DNA of 29,534 bases from Silanimonas sp965368785. Its GTDB lineage: Bacteria > Pseudomonadota > Gammaproteobacteria > Xanthomonadales > Xanthomonadaceae. The DNA lies in NCBI GenBank assembly GCA_965368785.1, contig CBDUOG010000023.1:1-29534 (forward strand), written 5' to 3'. The notes below the pieces were generated by a model that worked only from the letters and a program-made list of their open reading frames with translations, was not told where the DNA came from and searched no databases. Made by a program: the position numbers and the translations under genes. Of the stretch, positions 1 through 7,827 are shown one piece after another (the stretch's first letter is position 1; each line of letters opens with the position of its first letter).

Positions 1-234
1 AAGAAAGCCGCCAAGAAGAAAGTAGCCAAGAAACCGGCGAAAAAGAAGGCAGCTAAGAAGAAAGTAGCCAAGAAAAAGGTTGCAAAGAAAGCCGCCAAGA
101 AGAAAGTAGCCAAGAAGAAAGTAGCCAAGAAACCGGCGAAAAAGAAGGCAGCTAAGAAAAAAGTAGCTAAGAAAGCCGCTAAAAAAGCCACCAAAAAAGT
201 AGCCAAGAAACCGGCGAAAAAGAAAGTAGCTAAG
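1..234 (+). repeat. Degenerate tandem coding repeat (Lys/Ala modules)
   Basis: The 30-base block at 1-30 recurs exactly at 85-114. The 27-base block at 31-57, beginning AAACCGGCG, recurs exactly at 130-156 and nearly exactly at 208-234. Between them lie 15-base units reading AAGAAAGTAGCCAAG, one of which is extra in the second copy (115-129). Identity is at the DNA level as well as the protein level, which suggests recent slippage or unequal exchange. All changes keep the reading frame. Confidence 0.85.
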
Positions 235-360
235 AAAAAGGCAGCTAAGAAAGCTACTGGCGCTGCAAAGCCCGCGAAGAAAAAGGCTCGTAGAAAGTCG
301 TCTCGCAAGGCTAAGTCTGCAGCAGCGATGCCGCCGGCACCGGTTGCACCGTTGGTTTGA
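1..360 (+). CDS. Histone H1-like / AlgP-like lysine-alanine-rich protein, C-terminal part
   Basis: The frame is open from base 1 and ends at TGA 358-360, giving 119 residues; the start lies outside the window. Nearly all of it is built from KKxAKK, KKVAKK and KKPAKKKAAKK modules, then a basic RRKSSRKAKS stretch and a short uncharged end rich in Pro, Ala and Val. Such tails are known from bacterial histone H1-like proteins and Pseudomonas AlgP, where they bind DNA non-specifically and are intrinsically disordered. The DNA is itself a degenerate repeat, so its length is probably variable between strains. The N-terminal domain is not visible, so a basic tail on another protein cannot be excluded. 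The gene is followed by a terminator. The class is fairly sure, the exact identity is not. Confidence 0.75.
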   Translation, partial: KKAAKKKVAKKPAKKKAAKKKVAKKKVAKKAAKKKVAKKKVAKKPAKKKAAKKKVAKKAAKKATKKVAKKPAKKKVAKKKAAKKATGAAKPAKKKARRKSSRKAKSAAAMPPAPVAPLV

Positions 361-388
361 TTCAGCCCCGTTAGCTGAAATCTTGACA

Positions 389-414
389 CTCTCCCCTTGC
401 CCAGTCGGGGAGAG
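389..414. other. Inverted repeat (hairpin) downstream of histone-like gene
   Basis: An 8-bp perfect stem CTCTCCCC (389-396) and GGGGAGAG (407-414) encloses a 10-base loop. No clear T-run follows, so it is not a typical intrinsic terminator. It may protect the 3' end of the mRNA, since a proper terminator lies 23 bases further on. Confidence 0.5.
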
Positions 415-436
415 GATCTTTCAATCAGGCACAGCT

Positions 437-465
437 AACGCCCCGAAAGGGGCGTTTGCTTTTTT
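437..465 (+). terminator. Rho-independent terminator of histone-like gene
   Basis: The stem AACGCCCC (437-444), GAAA tetraloop and GGGGCGTT (449-456) are followed by TGC and a T-run. This is a classic intrinsic terminator for the + strand gene. It also lies just downstream of the end of the convergent hydrolase gene at 498. Confidence 0.85.
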
Positions 466-497
466 GGTGACAGCTTTTCCGCTAAAGGTCGCGCAGC

Positions 498-1703
498 TTA
501 GGGTGCGTCGATTCCAGTCCAGTCACGCGCGGGCAACCCTAATACAGCGTCCATAAACTCCGGCATTAGGCCCGAGGGAGCCGCACTTTCCGAGTTCCAA
601 AGCAGAACAATTCCGACGTCACGGTTGGGCATCATAGCGGTTAACGCGCGATAGCCTTGTACCGCGCCGGCGTGATAAACCATTTTCTCGTTGCCGTAGC
701 GATATACACGCCAGCCTAGACCATAGTGTGCGTCGATAAGGCGGTCGCGACGCCAGAGTGCTCCGCGTAGTTGGTCATTGGTTCGTACTCTCGGGGTCTG
801 AATCTGTGACAGCACCGACTTGGAAACGGTTTCCTGGCGGTGGCCCAGTTGGGCGATCATCCATTTGCCCAAATCCTCAACACTGGCATTGATGCCTGCC
901 GCTGGTGGGACCCGGTAGTAGTTTTCTTTCGGGCGCACTGCACGCCAGGATCTGCCCGCTCTAACATGTGGCCGCGCCCAGCTCTTGCTGCTCTCCAAAT
1001 TTTCCCGACCAAAGCTGGCGTTGTGCATTTGCAGCGGCGTGAACAAACGCTTCTGCACCAGCTCAGTATAGAAGCTCCCGGTTACCGCAAAGCAAATATC
1101 TCCAATCAAACTAAACGCGACATTTTGATAGCTGTAGCATTCACCGGGCTGACAGCGTAGCGGTGCGCTGGCAATCATCTGGCTGAGTTCCGGGAAGCTC
1201 TGGTCTGCCTCGAGCTCACGATCGAGTGCGTGCATGCCTAAGCCTAGCTGATGGCTCAACACATCCTGAACCGTTAATCGCGATGACTCCGGCGAGTTTC
1301 CAACTTCAAACCCCGGTAGCTGCTGCTGCACTGGCGTATCCCAGCGCAGTGCGCCTTGCTCGACCAATATCCCCGACAAAGTGCCGGCGAAACCTTTGGA
1401 TAATGACGCGATTCGGAAGGCGGTCTGACCGGTCACCGTTTCGTTTTTGCCGCGCTCGGTTACACCAAAGCCTTCTGCGAGCACAATTTGATCACCGTGG
1501 ACAATGGCGAGGGCGAGCCCGGGAATGCCGGACTTATCCAGGACACGTTGTGCACGGGCCTGGGTTTCCGCCGCGATCCGTTGAATGCGTCGCGTTTCCG
1601 CATCTTGCGACGACGTGCCCTGGGCAAAGCTGACTTGTGGGACATGCCAGGCAAACAGGCAAAGCAGGAAAATCTGAGGTAGCAATCGACGCCGTTGAGA
1701 CAC
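498..1703 (-). CDS. Secreted serine hydrolase, class C beta-lactamase / PBP-like family
   Basis: This 401-residue protein has an N-terminal signal peptide (positively charged start, hydrophobic residues 8-26, likely cleavage after SFA27). It carries the three motifs of the beta-lactamase/transpeptidase-like fold: S100-L-S-K103 with the nucleophile Ser, Y192-Q-N194, and H344-A-G346 in place of KTG. An HxG third motif is common in esterases and D-aminopeptidase-like members of this family (Pfam PF00144), so a peptidase or esterase acting in the periplasm is more likely than a true resistance enzyme. The start is GTG at 1703 with only a weak GGAA upstream. It is transcribed divergently from lemA with a 100-base gap. 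The substrate cannot be read from the sequence. Confidence 0.85.
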   Translation of the reverse strand: MSQRRRLLPQIFLLCLFAWHVPQVSFAQGTSSQDAETRRIQRIAAETQARAQRVLDKSGIPGLALAIVHGDQIVLAEGFGVTERGKNETVTGQTAFRIASLSKGFAGTLSGILVEQGALRWDTPVQQQLPGFEVGNSPESSRLTVQDVLSHQLGLGMHALDRELEADQSFPELSQMIASAPLRCQPGECYSYQNVAFSLIGDICFAVTGSFYTELVQKRLFTPLQMHNASFGRENLESSKSWARPHVRAGRSWRAVRPKENYYRVPPAAGINASVEDLGKWMIAQLGHRQETVSKSVLSQIQTPRVRTNDQLRGALWRRDRLIDAHYGLGWRVYRYGNEKMVYHAGAVQGYRALTAMMPNRDVGIVLLWNSESAAPSGLMPEFMDAVLGLPARDWTGIDAP

Positions 1704-1789
1704 TAGGGGGTTCCGAAAGAATTTCTAAAAGGATACGCCAAATTGTAATTGCAGCCGGCGCTTTGGGGTATTGTATGGTTATTAGATTT

Positions 1790-1794
1790 AGGAG
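1790..1794 (+). promoter_or_regulatory. Ribosome binding site of lemA
   Basis: AGGAG precedes ATG 1804 by nine bases and fixes the lemA start. I found no convincing sigma-70 hexamer pair in the 100-base divergent gap 1704-1803. Confidence 0.7.
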
Positions 1795-1803
1795 AATCAT
1801 AAA

Positions 1804-2400
1804 ATGGCATTGTTTCTTTTAGTCATTCTGGGTGGCGCCGTCGCGCTGGTCTTTGTGGTGATTGGTATCTACAACGGATTGGTTGTCGCGCGCAACGCCT
1901 ACAAAAATGCGTTTGCACAGATCGATGTACAGCTAACTCGTCGCTATGACTTGATACCGAACCTGGTCGAAACCGCCAAGGGTTATCTCAAACACGAACG
2001 CGAAACGCTGGATGCGGTCATGCGTGCGCGCGCAGCGGCTGTTTCAGGATTAGGTGCTGCCAAGGCCAACCCGGGAAGTCCGGAGGCCATGGCGGAGCTC
2101 GCACAGGCCGAGGGCGCGCTCGGCGGTGCATTAAGCCGTCTGCTCGTCACCGTAGAGGCTTATCCAGACCTTAAAGCCAACCAGAACATGATGCAGCTGA
2201 GCGAAGAGCTGACCTCAACAGAAAACCGCGTGGCTTTTGCGCGTCAGGCATATAACGACAGTGTGATGTCCTATAACAACAAGCGCGAAGTATTTCCGGC
2301 TAACTTTGTGGCGGGCATGTTCCAGTTTTCGATGGCTGCATTGCTGGAGATCGCCGCCGACGAAGCACACAAACGCGATGCCCCGAAAATTCAGTTCTGA
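1804..2400 (+). CDS. lemA: LemA family membrane-anchored protein
   Basis: This 198-residue protein has one N-terminal membrane segment (about residues 2-24), then the LemA signature: NAYKNAFAQIDVQLTRRYDLIPNLV followed by a long helical region with ETAKGYLKHERETLDAV. LemA proteins form a coiled helical bundle facing away from the membrane anchor; their biochemical role is not well defined. The gene is followed after 30 bases by an M48 metallopeptidase gene in the same direction. LemA with an M48/HtpX-like peptidase is a recurrent bacterial pair, so a membrane quality-control partnership is a reasonable inference. The start has a clear AGGAG site. Confidence 0.93.
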   Translation: MALFLLVILGGAVALVFVVIGIYNGLVVARNAYKNAFAQIDVQLTRRYDLIPNLVETAKGYLKHERETLDAVMRARAAAVSGLGAAKANPGSPEAMAELAQAEGALGGALSRLLVTVEAYPDLKANQNMMQLSEELTSTENRVAFARQAYNDSVMSYNNKREVFPANFVAGMFQFSMAALLEIAADEAHKRDAPKIQF

Positions 2401-2430
2401 GAATTAGCGAATTGAAGCTAAGGGGTTTCA

Positions 2431-4323
2431 ATGAATTTCTTTGAGCGACAGACCGCAGCACGTAAGTCGAGCAATCGGCTGGTCTTTCTTTTTTTGGCGG
2501 CGATTCTCAGCACGGCCGCCTTATTTAGCCTGGCCCTGTTGATCGCCAGTGGTGGCGAGGCAGGTTTCGAATCGCTGGTCTTCGGTGCGCTACTGGCTGG
2601 CGGTACGATGCTTGCGGCCTATCTGTTCAAAGTTGCGCAGTTGGGGTCGGGCGGGGCGCAGGTGGCGCAGCAGATGGGCGGTAGCCGCGTGTCTGAAGAT
2701 ACCCAAGACTTTCATCTACAGCGGCTGCGCAATGTCGTTGAAGAGGTCGCGATTGCCTCGGGCGTACCGGTGCCGGAAATTTATGTGCTTGAGCATGAAG
2801 CGGGCATCAACGCGTTTGCAGCGGGATATTCCACCGCGGACGCTGCCGTTGCAGTAACCCGGGGGGCTTTGGATCGGCTGAATCGCGAAGAGTTGCAGGG
2901 CGTGATCGCTCATGAGTTCAGTCATATTCTCAACGGTGACATGCGCCTGAATATCCGGCTGATGGGCGGATTATTCGGGATCATGGTGCTCGCGCTTATT
3001 GGCCGTAAAATTCTTATGCACGGGCGTTTGGGACGAAATAAGAACGTTGCCGGAATCATGATTATGGCGTTGGCGCTGGTTGTGGTCGGTTATATCGGTG
3101 TGTTCTTTGGCAGGCTGATCAAGGCCGGTGTCAGTCGTCAGCGCGAATACCTTGCCGATGCGTCAGCTGTGCAGTTCACCCGGCAGACGAGCGGCTTATC
3201 GGGCGCATTGAAAAAAATCGGTGGGCTGAGCGACGGTGCGAAAATCAAAGCAGCCGATGCTGAGGAAGTCAGTCACATGTTATTCGGCGAGGGTGTCGGT
3301 TTGAGCGGCTGGATGTCGACCCATCCGCCGTTGCTTGATCGCATTCGCGCATTGGAACCGTCTTTTACTGCCGATAAACTCGATGTGTTACGACATCAGT
3401 GGGAGATCTCACCGCCCAACGGAATCAAAGAAGATCTGGCAATGGGGCTCAGTGCGAGTTCGGGCGATTTGCCAGCAGCCCAAGCCGAATTGCGTCTGGT
3501 GCCACCGGCCGTGGTAGCGCAAGTCGCAACGCCTCAGTCAAACGACTATTCACGGGCCGGACAGATCGTAAAACAAATCCCCGATTCGCTGTATCGAGCC
3601 GCGCACGATCGTAGCGCAGCACCTTCGCTGATCTTCGGCTTGTTGTTTTCAGAGTCGTCAAAGATCCGTCAGCAGCAATTTTTGGAGCTTAAGGCACGCA
3701 TAGGTGGTGAAGCTGCACAGCACGCGGTCGATTATGCCGATCGTCTTCAGACCTTGCATCCGATGTTGCGCTTGCCTTTGGCTGAACTGGCGTTGCCGGT
3801 GATGCGTCGTCGTCCGCGGCCGGAATTGGAAGGGTTCGCAGAAATGATTTACGCCCTGACCCATGCCGACGGTAAAGTCAGTCTGTTCGAGTACTGTCTG
3901 GGTGCGCTGGTGCGGCGTCACGTATTTGAAATGCTCGACCCGTCACGCACGCATAAAGTTGGCAATAAGCGAGTAAGTCAGCTCAGCAAAGAGGTGGTTA
4001 GTTTGTTATCCGTGCTGGCGCAGGCCGGGCACACGGATGCAATTAAGGCGCAGCATGCGTTTCTGGCCGGCATAGCCTGTCTATTTCCGCGCGAAGCGAT
4101 CGCCTACATGGTGCCGCGCGACCCGATTGCCCTGCTGGACTCTGCACTTAATGAGCTGGATGCATTGCAACCAGAAAGTAAGTCTCTGTTGATCGAGGCG
4201 ATGGTCGTGTCTATCAGTCACGATGGCTGCGTTTCGGTCGCAGAAGCTGAGCTTTTACGGACCATTTGCGCTGCGCTACATTGTCCGCTGCCGCCCATGC
4301 TGGAGCAGGTTCCGCAGCACTAA
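2431..4323 (+). CDS. M48 (HtpX-like) membrane zinc metallopeptidase with TerB-like C-terminal region
   Basis: This 630-residue protein has two N-terminal membrane segments (about 16-40 and 46-66) and two more at about 176-196 and 206-230. The zinc site is H161-E-F-S-H165, with the third ligand E239 in SRQREYLADA, as in M48 peptidases. HtpX is about 290 residues, so the C-terminal half is an addition. Residues about 330-450 look like a linker and unassigned segment. Residues about 470-620 contain THADGKVSLFEY and ISHDGCVSVAEAELLRTIC, which resemble the acidic, helical TerB domain. AAGGGG at 2420-2425 supports the start. The stop overlaps the convergent GMC gene by four bases. Peptidase assignment is sure; the TerB likeness is by eye. 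Confidence 0.9.
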   Translation: MNFFERQTAARKSSNRLVFLFLAAILSTAALFSLALLIASGGEAGFESLVFGALLAGGTMLAAYLFKVAQLGSGGAQVAQQMGGSRVSEDTQDFHLQRLRNVVEEVAIASGVPVPEIYVLEHEAGINAFAAGYSTADAAVAVTRGALDRLNREELQGVIAHEFSHILNGDMRLNIRLMGGLFGIMVLALIGRKILMHGRLGRNKNVAGIMIMALALVVVGYIGVFFGRLIKAGVSRQREYLADASAVQFTRQTSGLSGALKKIGGLSDGAKIKAADAEEVSHMLFGEGVGLSGWMSTHPPLLDRIRALEPSFTADKLDVLRHQWEISPPNGIKEDLAMGLSASSGDLPAAQAELRLVPPAVVAQVATPQSNDYSRAGQIVKQIPDSLYRAAHDRSAAPSLIFGLLFSESSKIRQQQFLELKARIGGEAAQHAVDYADRLQTLHPMLRLPLAELALPVMRRRPRPELEGFAEMIYALTHADGKVSLFEYCLGALVRRHVFEMLDPSRTHKVGNKRVSQLSKEVVSLLSVLAQAGHTDAIKAQHAFLAGIACLFPREAIAYMVPRDPIALLDSALNELDALQPESKSLLIEAMVVSISHDGCVSVAEAELLRTICAALHCPLPPMLEQVPQH

Positions 4324-5936
4324 GCGCTGGCGTTAAGAATCAAGTCGGCTGCCTTTTCGGCGATCATGATGGTCGGTGCGTTCGTGTTGCCGCCAATCAA
4401 AGTCGGCATGACCGATGCATCCACAACGCGCAAATTTGCCATGCCATGCACCTTGAGTTGCGCATCGACCACAGCCAGCGGATCCGTTTGCGCGCCCATC
4501 TTGCAGGTGCCCACCGGGTGATAAATCGACTCCGCCTTGTTCCGAATAAATTGCTCTCGTTGCCCGGTGCTCTGGCAATTTGCGCCGGGCAAAAGTTTGC
4601 TTTCCCGGTAGGCGTCAAAAACCGGTTGGTCGAGAATTTTCTCGGCAATGTCGATGGCCTTTTGCATCATCCGCATATCAAAACCCTCTGCATCCGACAG
4701 GTAGTTAGCAAAAATGCGTGGCGGTCCCATTACATTCATCGGGTCGAGTTCGATATGCCCCCGGCTTCTCGGGCGCAGCAAACAGGCATGAACGGTATAG
4801 CCCGAACCGGGCAAGCGATTGCGCCCATGGTCATCAAGTTGCGCGGGCACGAAATGTAATTGAAAATCCGGCCGCTGATCCGGCGCGTCGTTGGAGCGAA
4901 TGAAGCCGCCGGCCTCAGCAATATTGCTGGTCGCCGGTCCTGCGCGGTGGACGAAGTACTGCCACGCCGAGCTGAGCTCCGACACCTGATCATAGCTCAC
5001 TGCTTGCGAGCTTTTATGGATGACACAAACGTCTAAATGATCCTGCAAGTTCCGACCCACGCCGTCTAATTTATGCGCTACCGGTACACCTGCCGACTCC
5101 AATTGCCGGGCACAACCAATCCCTGAGCGCTGCAGTATCTGCGGCGAGTTAATCGTGCCGCCACATAGCAGTACTTCCCCCGTACCGACATTAACGGTCG
5201 ATCCCCAGCGAGGCTTTAGCGCGACCCCGGTAACCTGATCTCGGTCAACGATCAATTGCTGTACTTGCGTGTGGGTCATTACGCGCAAATTCCTACGTCG
5301 GGAAATTTCACTTAAATAGGCCCTGGCGCTCGAGTAGCGACGACCTTGGTCAATCGTGCATTGATAGTATGCGAAGCCTTCCTGATTTGAGCCGTTGAAG
5401 TCGGTGTTGCTCGGAAAGCCCGCTTGTCCTGCCGCACGCAAAAATGTATCGCTCAGGGTATTCGTATAGCCTAAATCAGTGACTCGCAACGGTCCCTGAT
5501 CGCCGTGCCAATCGTCGGCCCCGCGACTATTGTTTTCGGCCCGGATGAAGTAGGGCAACACATTGCGCCAGCGCCAGATATCAGAATCACAGGTATCTGC
5601 CCATTGTTCATAATCGAGCTGATGTCCACGGATGTAGCACATGGCATTTATCGAGCTGGAGCCACCCAGCACCTTACCGCGTGGCCACCATAAGCGACGC
5701 CCTGCCAGTTGCGGCTCGGGTTGCGTGTAGTAATCCCAATTAAGGCTTTTCCAGTTAACCAGTTTTGCGATGCCCGCAGGCATGTGAATCAACGGGTTCC
5801 AGTCACGTGGGCCTGCCTCGACCAGGAGTACCGAGCAGGCGGGGTCTGCGCTGAGTCGATTGGCCAGCACACAACCGGCAGAGCCGGCACCGACAATGAT
5901 GAAATCAAAATGATGCTTGAGTTTTATCGGGTTCAT
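4320..5936 (-). CDS. GMC family FAD-dependent oxidoreductase (choline/alcohol dehydrogenase-like)
   Basis: This 538-residue protein starts with an FAD-binding Rossmann motif (G16-A-G-S-A-G, then E40 as the ribose-binding acid). GMC signature 1 is at about 86-104 (PRGKVLGGSSSINAM), signature 2 at about 259-273 (GGTINSPQILQRSGI), and the C-terminal catalytic pair is H473 (HPVGTCKM) and N517 (GGNTNAP), with the same 44-residue spacing as in choline oxidase. Length and motifs fit BetA/AlkJ-type dehydrogenases that oxidise an alcohol to an aldehyde. No betaine-aldehyde dehydrogenase or betI regulator is adjacent, so choline as substrate is not supported. It is divergent from the carrier at 6024, with an 87-base gap in which I see no strong promoter. 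Confidence 0.9.
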   Translation of the reverse strand: MNPIKLKHHFDFIIVGAGSAGCVLANRLSADPACSVLLVEAGPRDWNPLIHMPAGIAKLVNWKSLNWDYYTQPEPQLAGRRLWWPRGKVLGGSSSINAMCYIRGHQLDYEQWADTCDSDIWRWRNVLPYFIRAENNSRGADDWHGDQGPLRVTDLGYTNTLSDTFLRAAGQAGFPSNTDFNGSNQEGFAYYQCTIDQGRRYSSARAYLSEISRRRNLRVMTHTQVQQLIVDRDQVTGVALKPRWGSTVNVGTGEVLLCGGTINSPQILQRSGIGCARQLESAGVPVAHKLDGVGRNLQDHLDVCVIHKSSQAVSYDQVSELSSAWQYFVHRAGPATSNIAEAGGFIRSNDAPDQRPDFQLHFVPAQLDDHGRNRLPGSGYTVHACLLRPRSRGHIELDPMNVMGPPRIFANYLSDAEGFDMRMMQKAIDIAEKILDQPVFDAYRESKLLPGANCQSTGQREQFIRNKAESIYHPVGTCKMGAQTDPLAVVDAQLKVHGMANLRVVDASVMPTLIGGNTNAPTIMIAEKAADLILNASA

Positions 5937-6011
5937 TTGTGCATGCTAATAGACTTTGGCTTCCTGTGCCTTTTTCGCTGCAATCGGTTAGTCTTTGCGC
6001 GTCAGTGGTGC

Positions 6012-6017
6012 AAGGGG
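6012..6017 (+). promoter_or_regulatory. Ribosome binding site for the carrier gene (GTG start)
   Basis: AAGGGG lies six bases before GTG 6024, which supports GTG as the initiation codon. No ATG lies at a comparable distance. Confidence 0.7.
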
Positions 6018-6023
6018 TAATAG

Positions 6024-7343
6024 GTGCGGCGAATAGATCAGGTGCGCGACTTCTTAAAGTCGCTAAAGGCTGAGCCCGGTCTGGCTCTGGCCTTTATCTA
6101 TTTCTTCTTCCTTTTGTGCGGCTACTATGTCATTCGCCCTGTGCGCGATGCTCTGGGGGCGAGCGAAGACCCTGCCGCGATTTTCCCTCAATGGATGATT
6201 GAATGGTCGGCGGCGCAGGGATTTTCCCTGGGTGCGTTCACCCTGCAGGTGCTTTTCACCGGCACCTTTATTGTGATGCTGATATTGCAGCCTTTTTATG
6301 GCGCATTGGTCAGCCGCTTTCCAAGGCGGGTCTTTTTGCCGCTGATTTATCTGATCTTTATCGCCTGCCTGCTTGGATTTCATGCGTTGTTTGACCAGAA
6401 GTTTGCCGGGCGGGGCATGATGTTCTTCATCTGGATCGCCGTATTCAACCTATTTGCGGTTTCAGTTTTCTGGAGCTATATGGCCGATATCTATCGCGAA
6501 TCAGATGCAAAGCGCCTCTACGGATATATCGGCGCCGGTGGCACTCTGGGCGCGATCCTCGGGCCAATTATTACCGGGCAGTTAGTCAGTGTTGTCGGAA
6601 TTGCTAACCTCTTGCTGATATCGATCATGATGCTGGTGATCTGCCTGTACTGCATTCTCAAGCTGGCGCCACTGGCGCGCAGCCGGGAACAGTTAAACGA
6701 CCTTCGCGGGCCGGTAGCGCCGATTGGCGGAAGCTTTCTGGCGGGCCTGAAAATTGTCTTTTCTGACCCCCTGTTCAGGGCTTTGGCGCTGCTGATGTTT
6801 TTTGGTGTCGGCGTGGGAACCCTGCTCTACAACGAGCAGGCTGCGTTTGCGCGCAGCTTCAGCTCAGATGAAGTGCGCACCAGTTTTTACGCAAATATCG
6901 ATCTGTTCGTAAACCTGCTGACGCTCACTATCCAATTGATTGGTACGCGCTATCTGCTCACTCGGTTTGGTATTCGTCCGGTATTGGTGATCCCCGCATT
7001 GGCCATTAGTTTAGGCTTTTTTGTACTTAGTGCTTCGCCATTGCCGCTACTGTTGATCGCAGTTCAAGTGATGACCCGCGCAAGCGAGTTTTCTCTGGGC
7101 AAGCCGGCACGTGAAACTATTTATACGCAGGTTGACTCAGAGCGTCGCTATAAGGCGAAGGCGTTTATCGACACGGCGGTCTATCGTGGCGGTGACTTGA
7201 GCTTTGTCTGGGCGCACAAATTTGTCAGTGCTCTGGGAAGCTCGGCGGTCTTTGCAGTGGGTGCAATTTCAGCGCTGATATTCACCTACAGTGCCAGTCG
7301 TGTATTCAGCGAGTTTCAGATGTATAAGAAGCGTGGTGCTTAG
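6024..7343 (+). CDS. Multi-pass membrane carrier, ATP/ADP-translocase-like (MFS superfamily)
   Basis: This 439-residue protein is very hydrophobic, with about 10-12 predicted membrane helices. Near the N-terminus it has FLLCGYYVIRPVRDALG, which resembles the conserved first-helix motif (Y-F/Y-x-x-R/K-P-x-R-D-x-x-G) of the bacterial ATP/ADP translocase-like group (COG3202), a branch usually annotated simply as MFS transporter. Later segments such as FWSYMADIY and YGYIGAGGTLGAILGP fit the same group, with a GAGGTLGA loop between helices. True nucleotide exchange is known only for some members, mostly in obligate intracellular bacteria and plastids, so the substrate here is unknown. The start is GTG with AAGGGG six bases upstream. 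The stop TAG overlaps the stop of the convergent hotdog gene. Confidence 0.75.
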   Translation: MRRIDQVRDFLKSLKAEPGLALAFIYFFFLLCGYYVIRPVRDALGASEDPAAIFPQWMIEWSAAQGFSLGAFTLQVLFTGTFIVMLILQPFYGALVSRFPRRVFLPLIYLIFIACLLGFHALFDQKFAGRGMMFFIWIAVFNLFAVSVFWSYMADIYRESDAKRLYGYIGAGGTLGAILGPIITGQLVSVVGIANLLLISIMMLVICLYCILKLAPLARSREQLNDLRGPVAPIGGSFLAGLKIVFSDPLFRALALLMFFGVGVGTLLYNEQAAFARSFSSDEVRTSFYANIDLFVNLLTLTIQLIGTRYLLTRFGIRPVLVIPALAISLGFFVLSASPLPLLLIAVQVMTRASEFSLGKPARETIYTQVDSERRYKAKAFIDTAVYRGGDLSFVWAHKFVSALGSSAVFAVGAISALIFTYSASRVFSEFQMYKKRGA

Positions 7344-7822
7344 GCCTCAGGCTTACTGGATATCCACATGTGTACGCGTGCGCGAAAGACTTCTTCGTTG
7401 AGGTGATTGGAAACGCTCACTAGACTGATTGCTTCATAGGGCGTCGTGCTGAATCGCAGCGCCTCAGCGAATCGCGCTCTTGCTTGCATAGTGCCTTCGG
7501 CTTTCTTTAAATACTCAACTTGCATGGATTTCGGAATCCAACGCATGCCCTTGGGCACACTGGCTTCTGTGCACATGCCGGCGCACAGTTCCGCCAGATT
7601 GCACAGTGCAATCGCGTGTACCGTACCGATGTGGTTGGTCACTTTGCGCCGATGCTTCATGCTCGCTTCGCACAGGCCGCTTTCCAATTGCGTGATCAAC
7701 GGCGAGATACTGCCAAAGTAGGGCGCCTTAAAACAGATTATCCGCGAGAATAGCCAAAGACCGAACGGCCAGCGGCGCATTCGGTCAAATAAGGCAACCA
7801 CATATGGCTTACGTGCAAGCAT
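7340..7822 (-). CDS. Hotdog-fold thioesterase-like protein (DUF4442)
   Basis: This 160-residue protein resembles the DUF4442/PaaI-like hotdog group: an N-terminal helical lead, KAPYFGSISPLITQLESG, then KVTNHIGTVHAIALCNLAE containing the long central helix, and a C-terminal sheet ending VFRARVHMWI. Such proteins hydrolyse acyl-CoA thioesters or act as accessory subunits. The gene begins six bases after the fadE stop, so it is very likely cotranscribed with fadE and may remove acyl groups from CoA during fatty-acid breakdown (inference). The catalytic residue cannot be assigned with certainty. Confidence 0.75.
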   Translation of the reverse strand: MLARKPYVVALFDRMRRWPFGLWLFSRIICFKAPYFGSISPLITQLESGLCEASMKHRRKVTNHIGTVHAIALCNLAELCAGMCTEASVPKGMRWIPKSMQVEYLKKAEGTMQARARFAEALRFSTTPYEAISLVSVSNHLNEEVFRARVHMWISSKPEA

Positions 7823-7827
7823 CCGTA

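Noticed and set aside
1..234. Repeats at the window start as a CRISPR array or minisatellite
   Set aside because: The repeats have no unique spacers, keep one open reading frame and encode Lys/Ala modules; they are part of a coding sequence.
840..1633. Open frames on the + strand inside the beta-lactamase-like gene
   Set aside because: They have no recognisable motifs or ribosome binding sites and lie opposite a well-supported gene.
498..1703. Beta-lactamase-like gene as an antibiotic resistance determinant
   Set aside because: The third motif is HAG, not KTG, there is no AmpR-like regulator, and the wider family is mostly esterases and peptidases.
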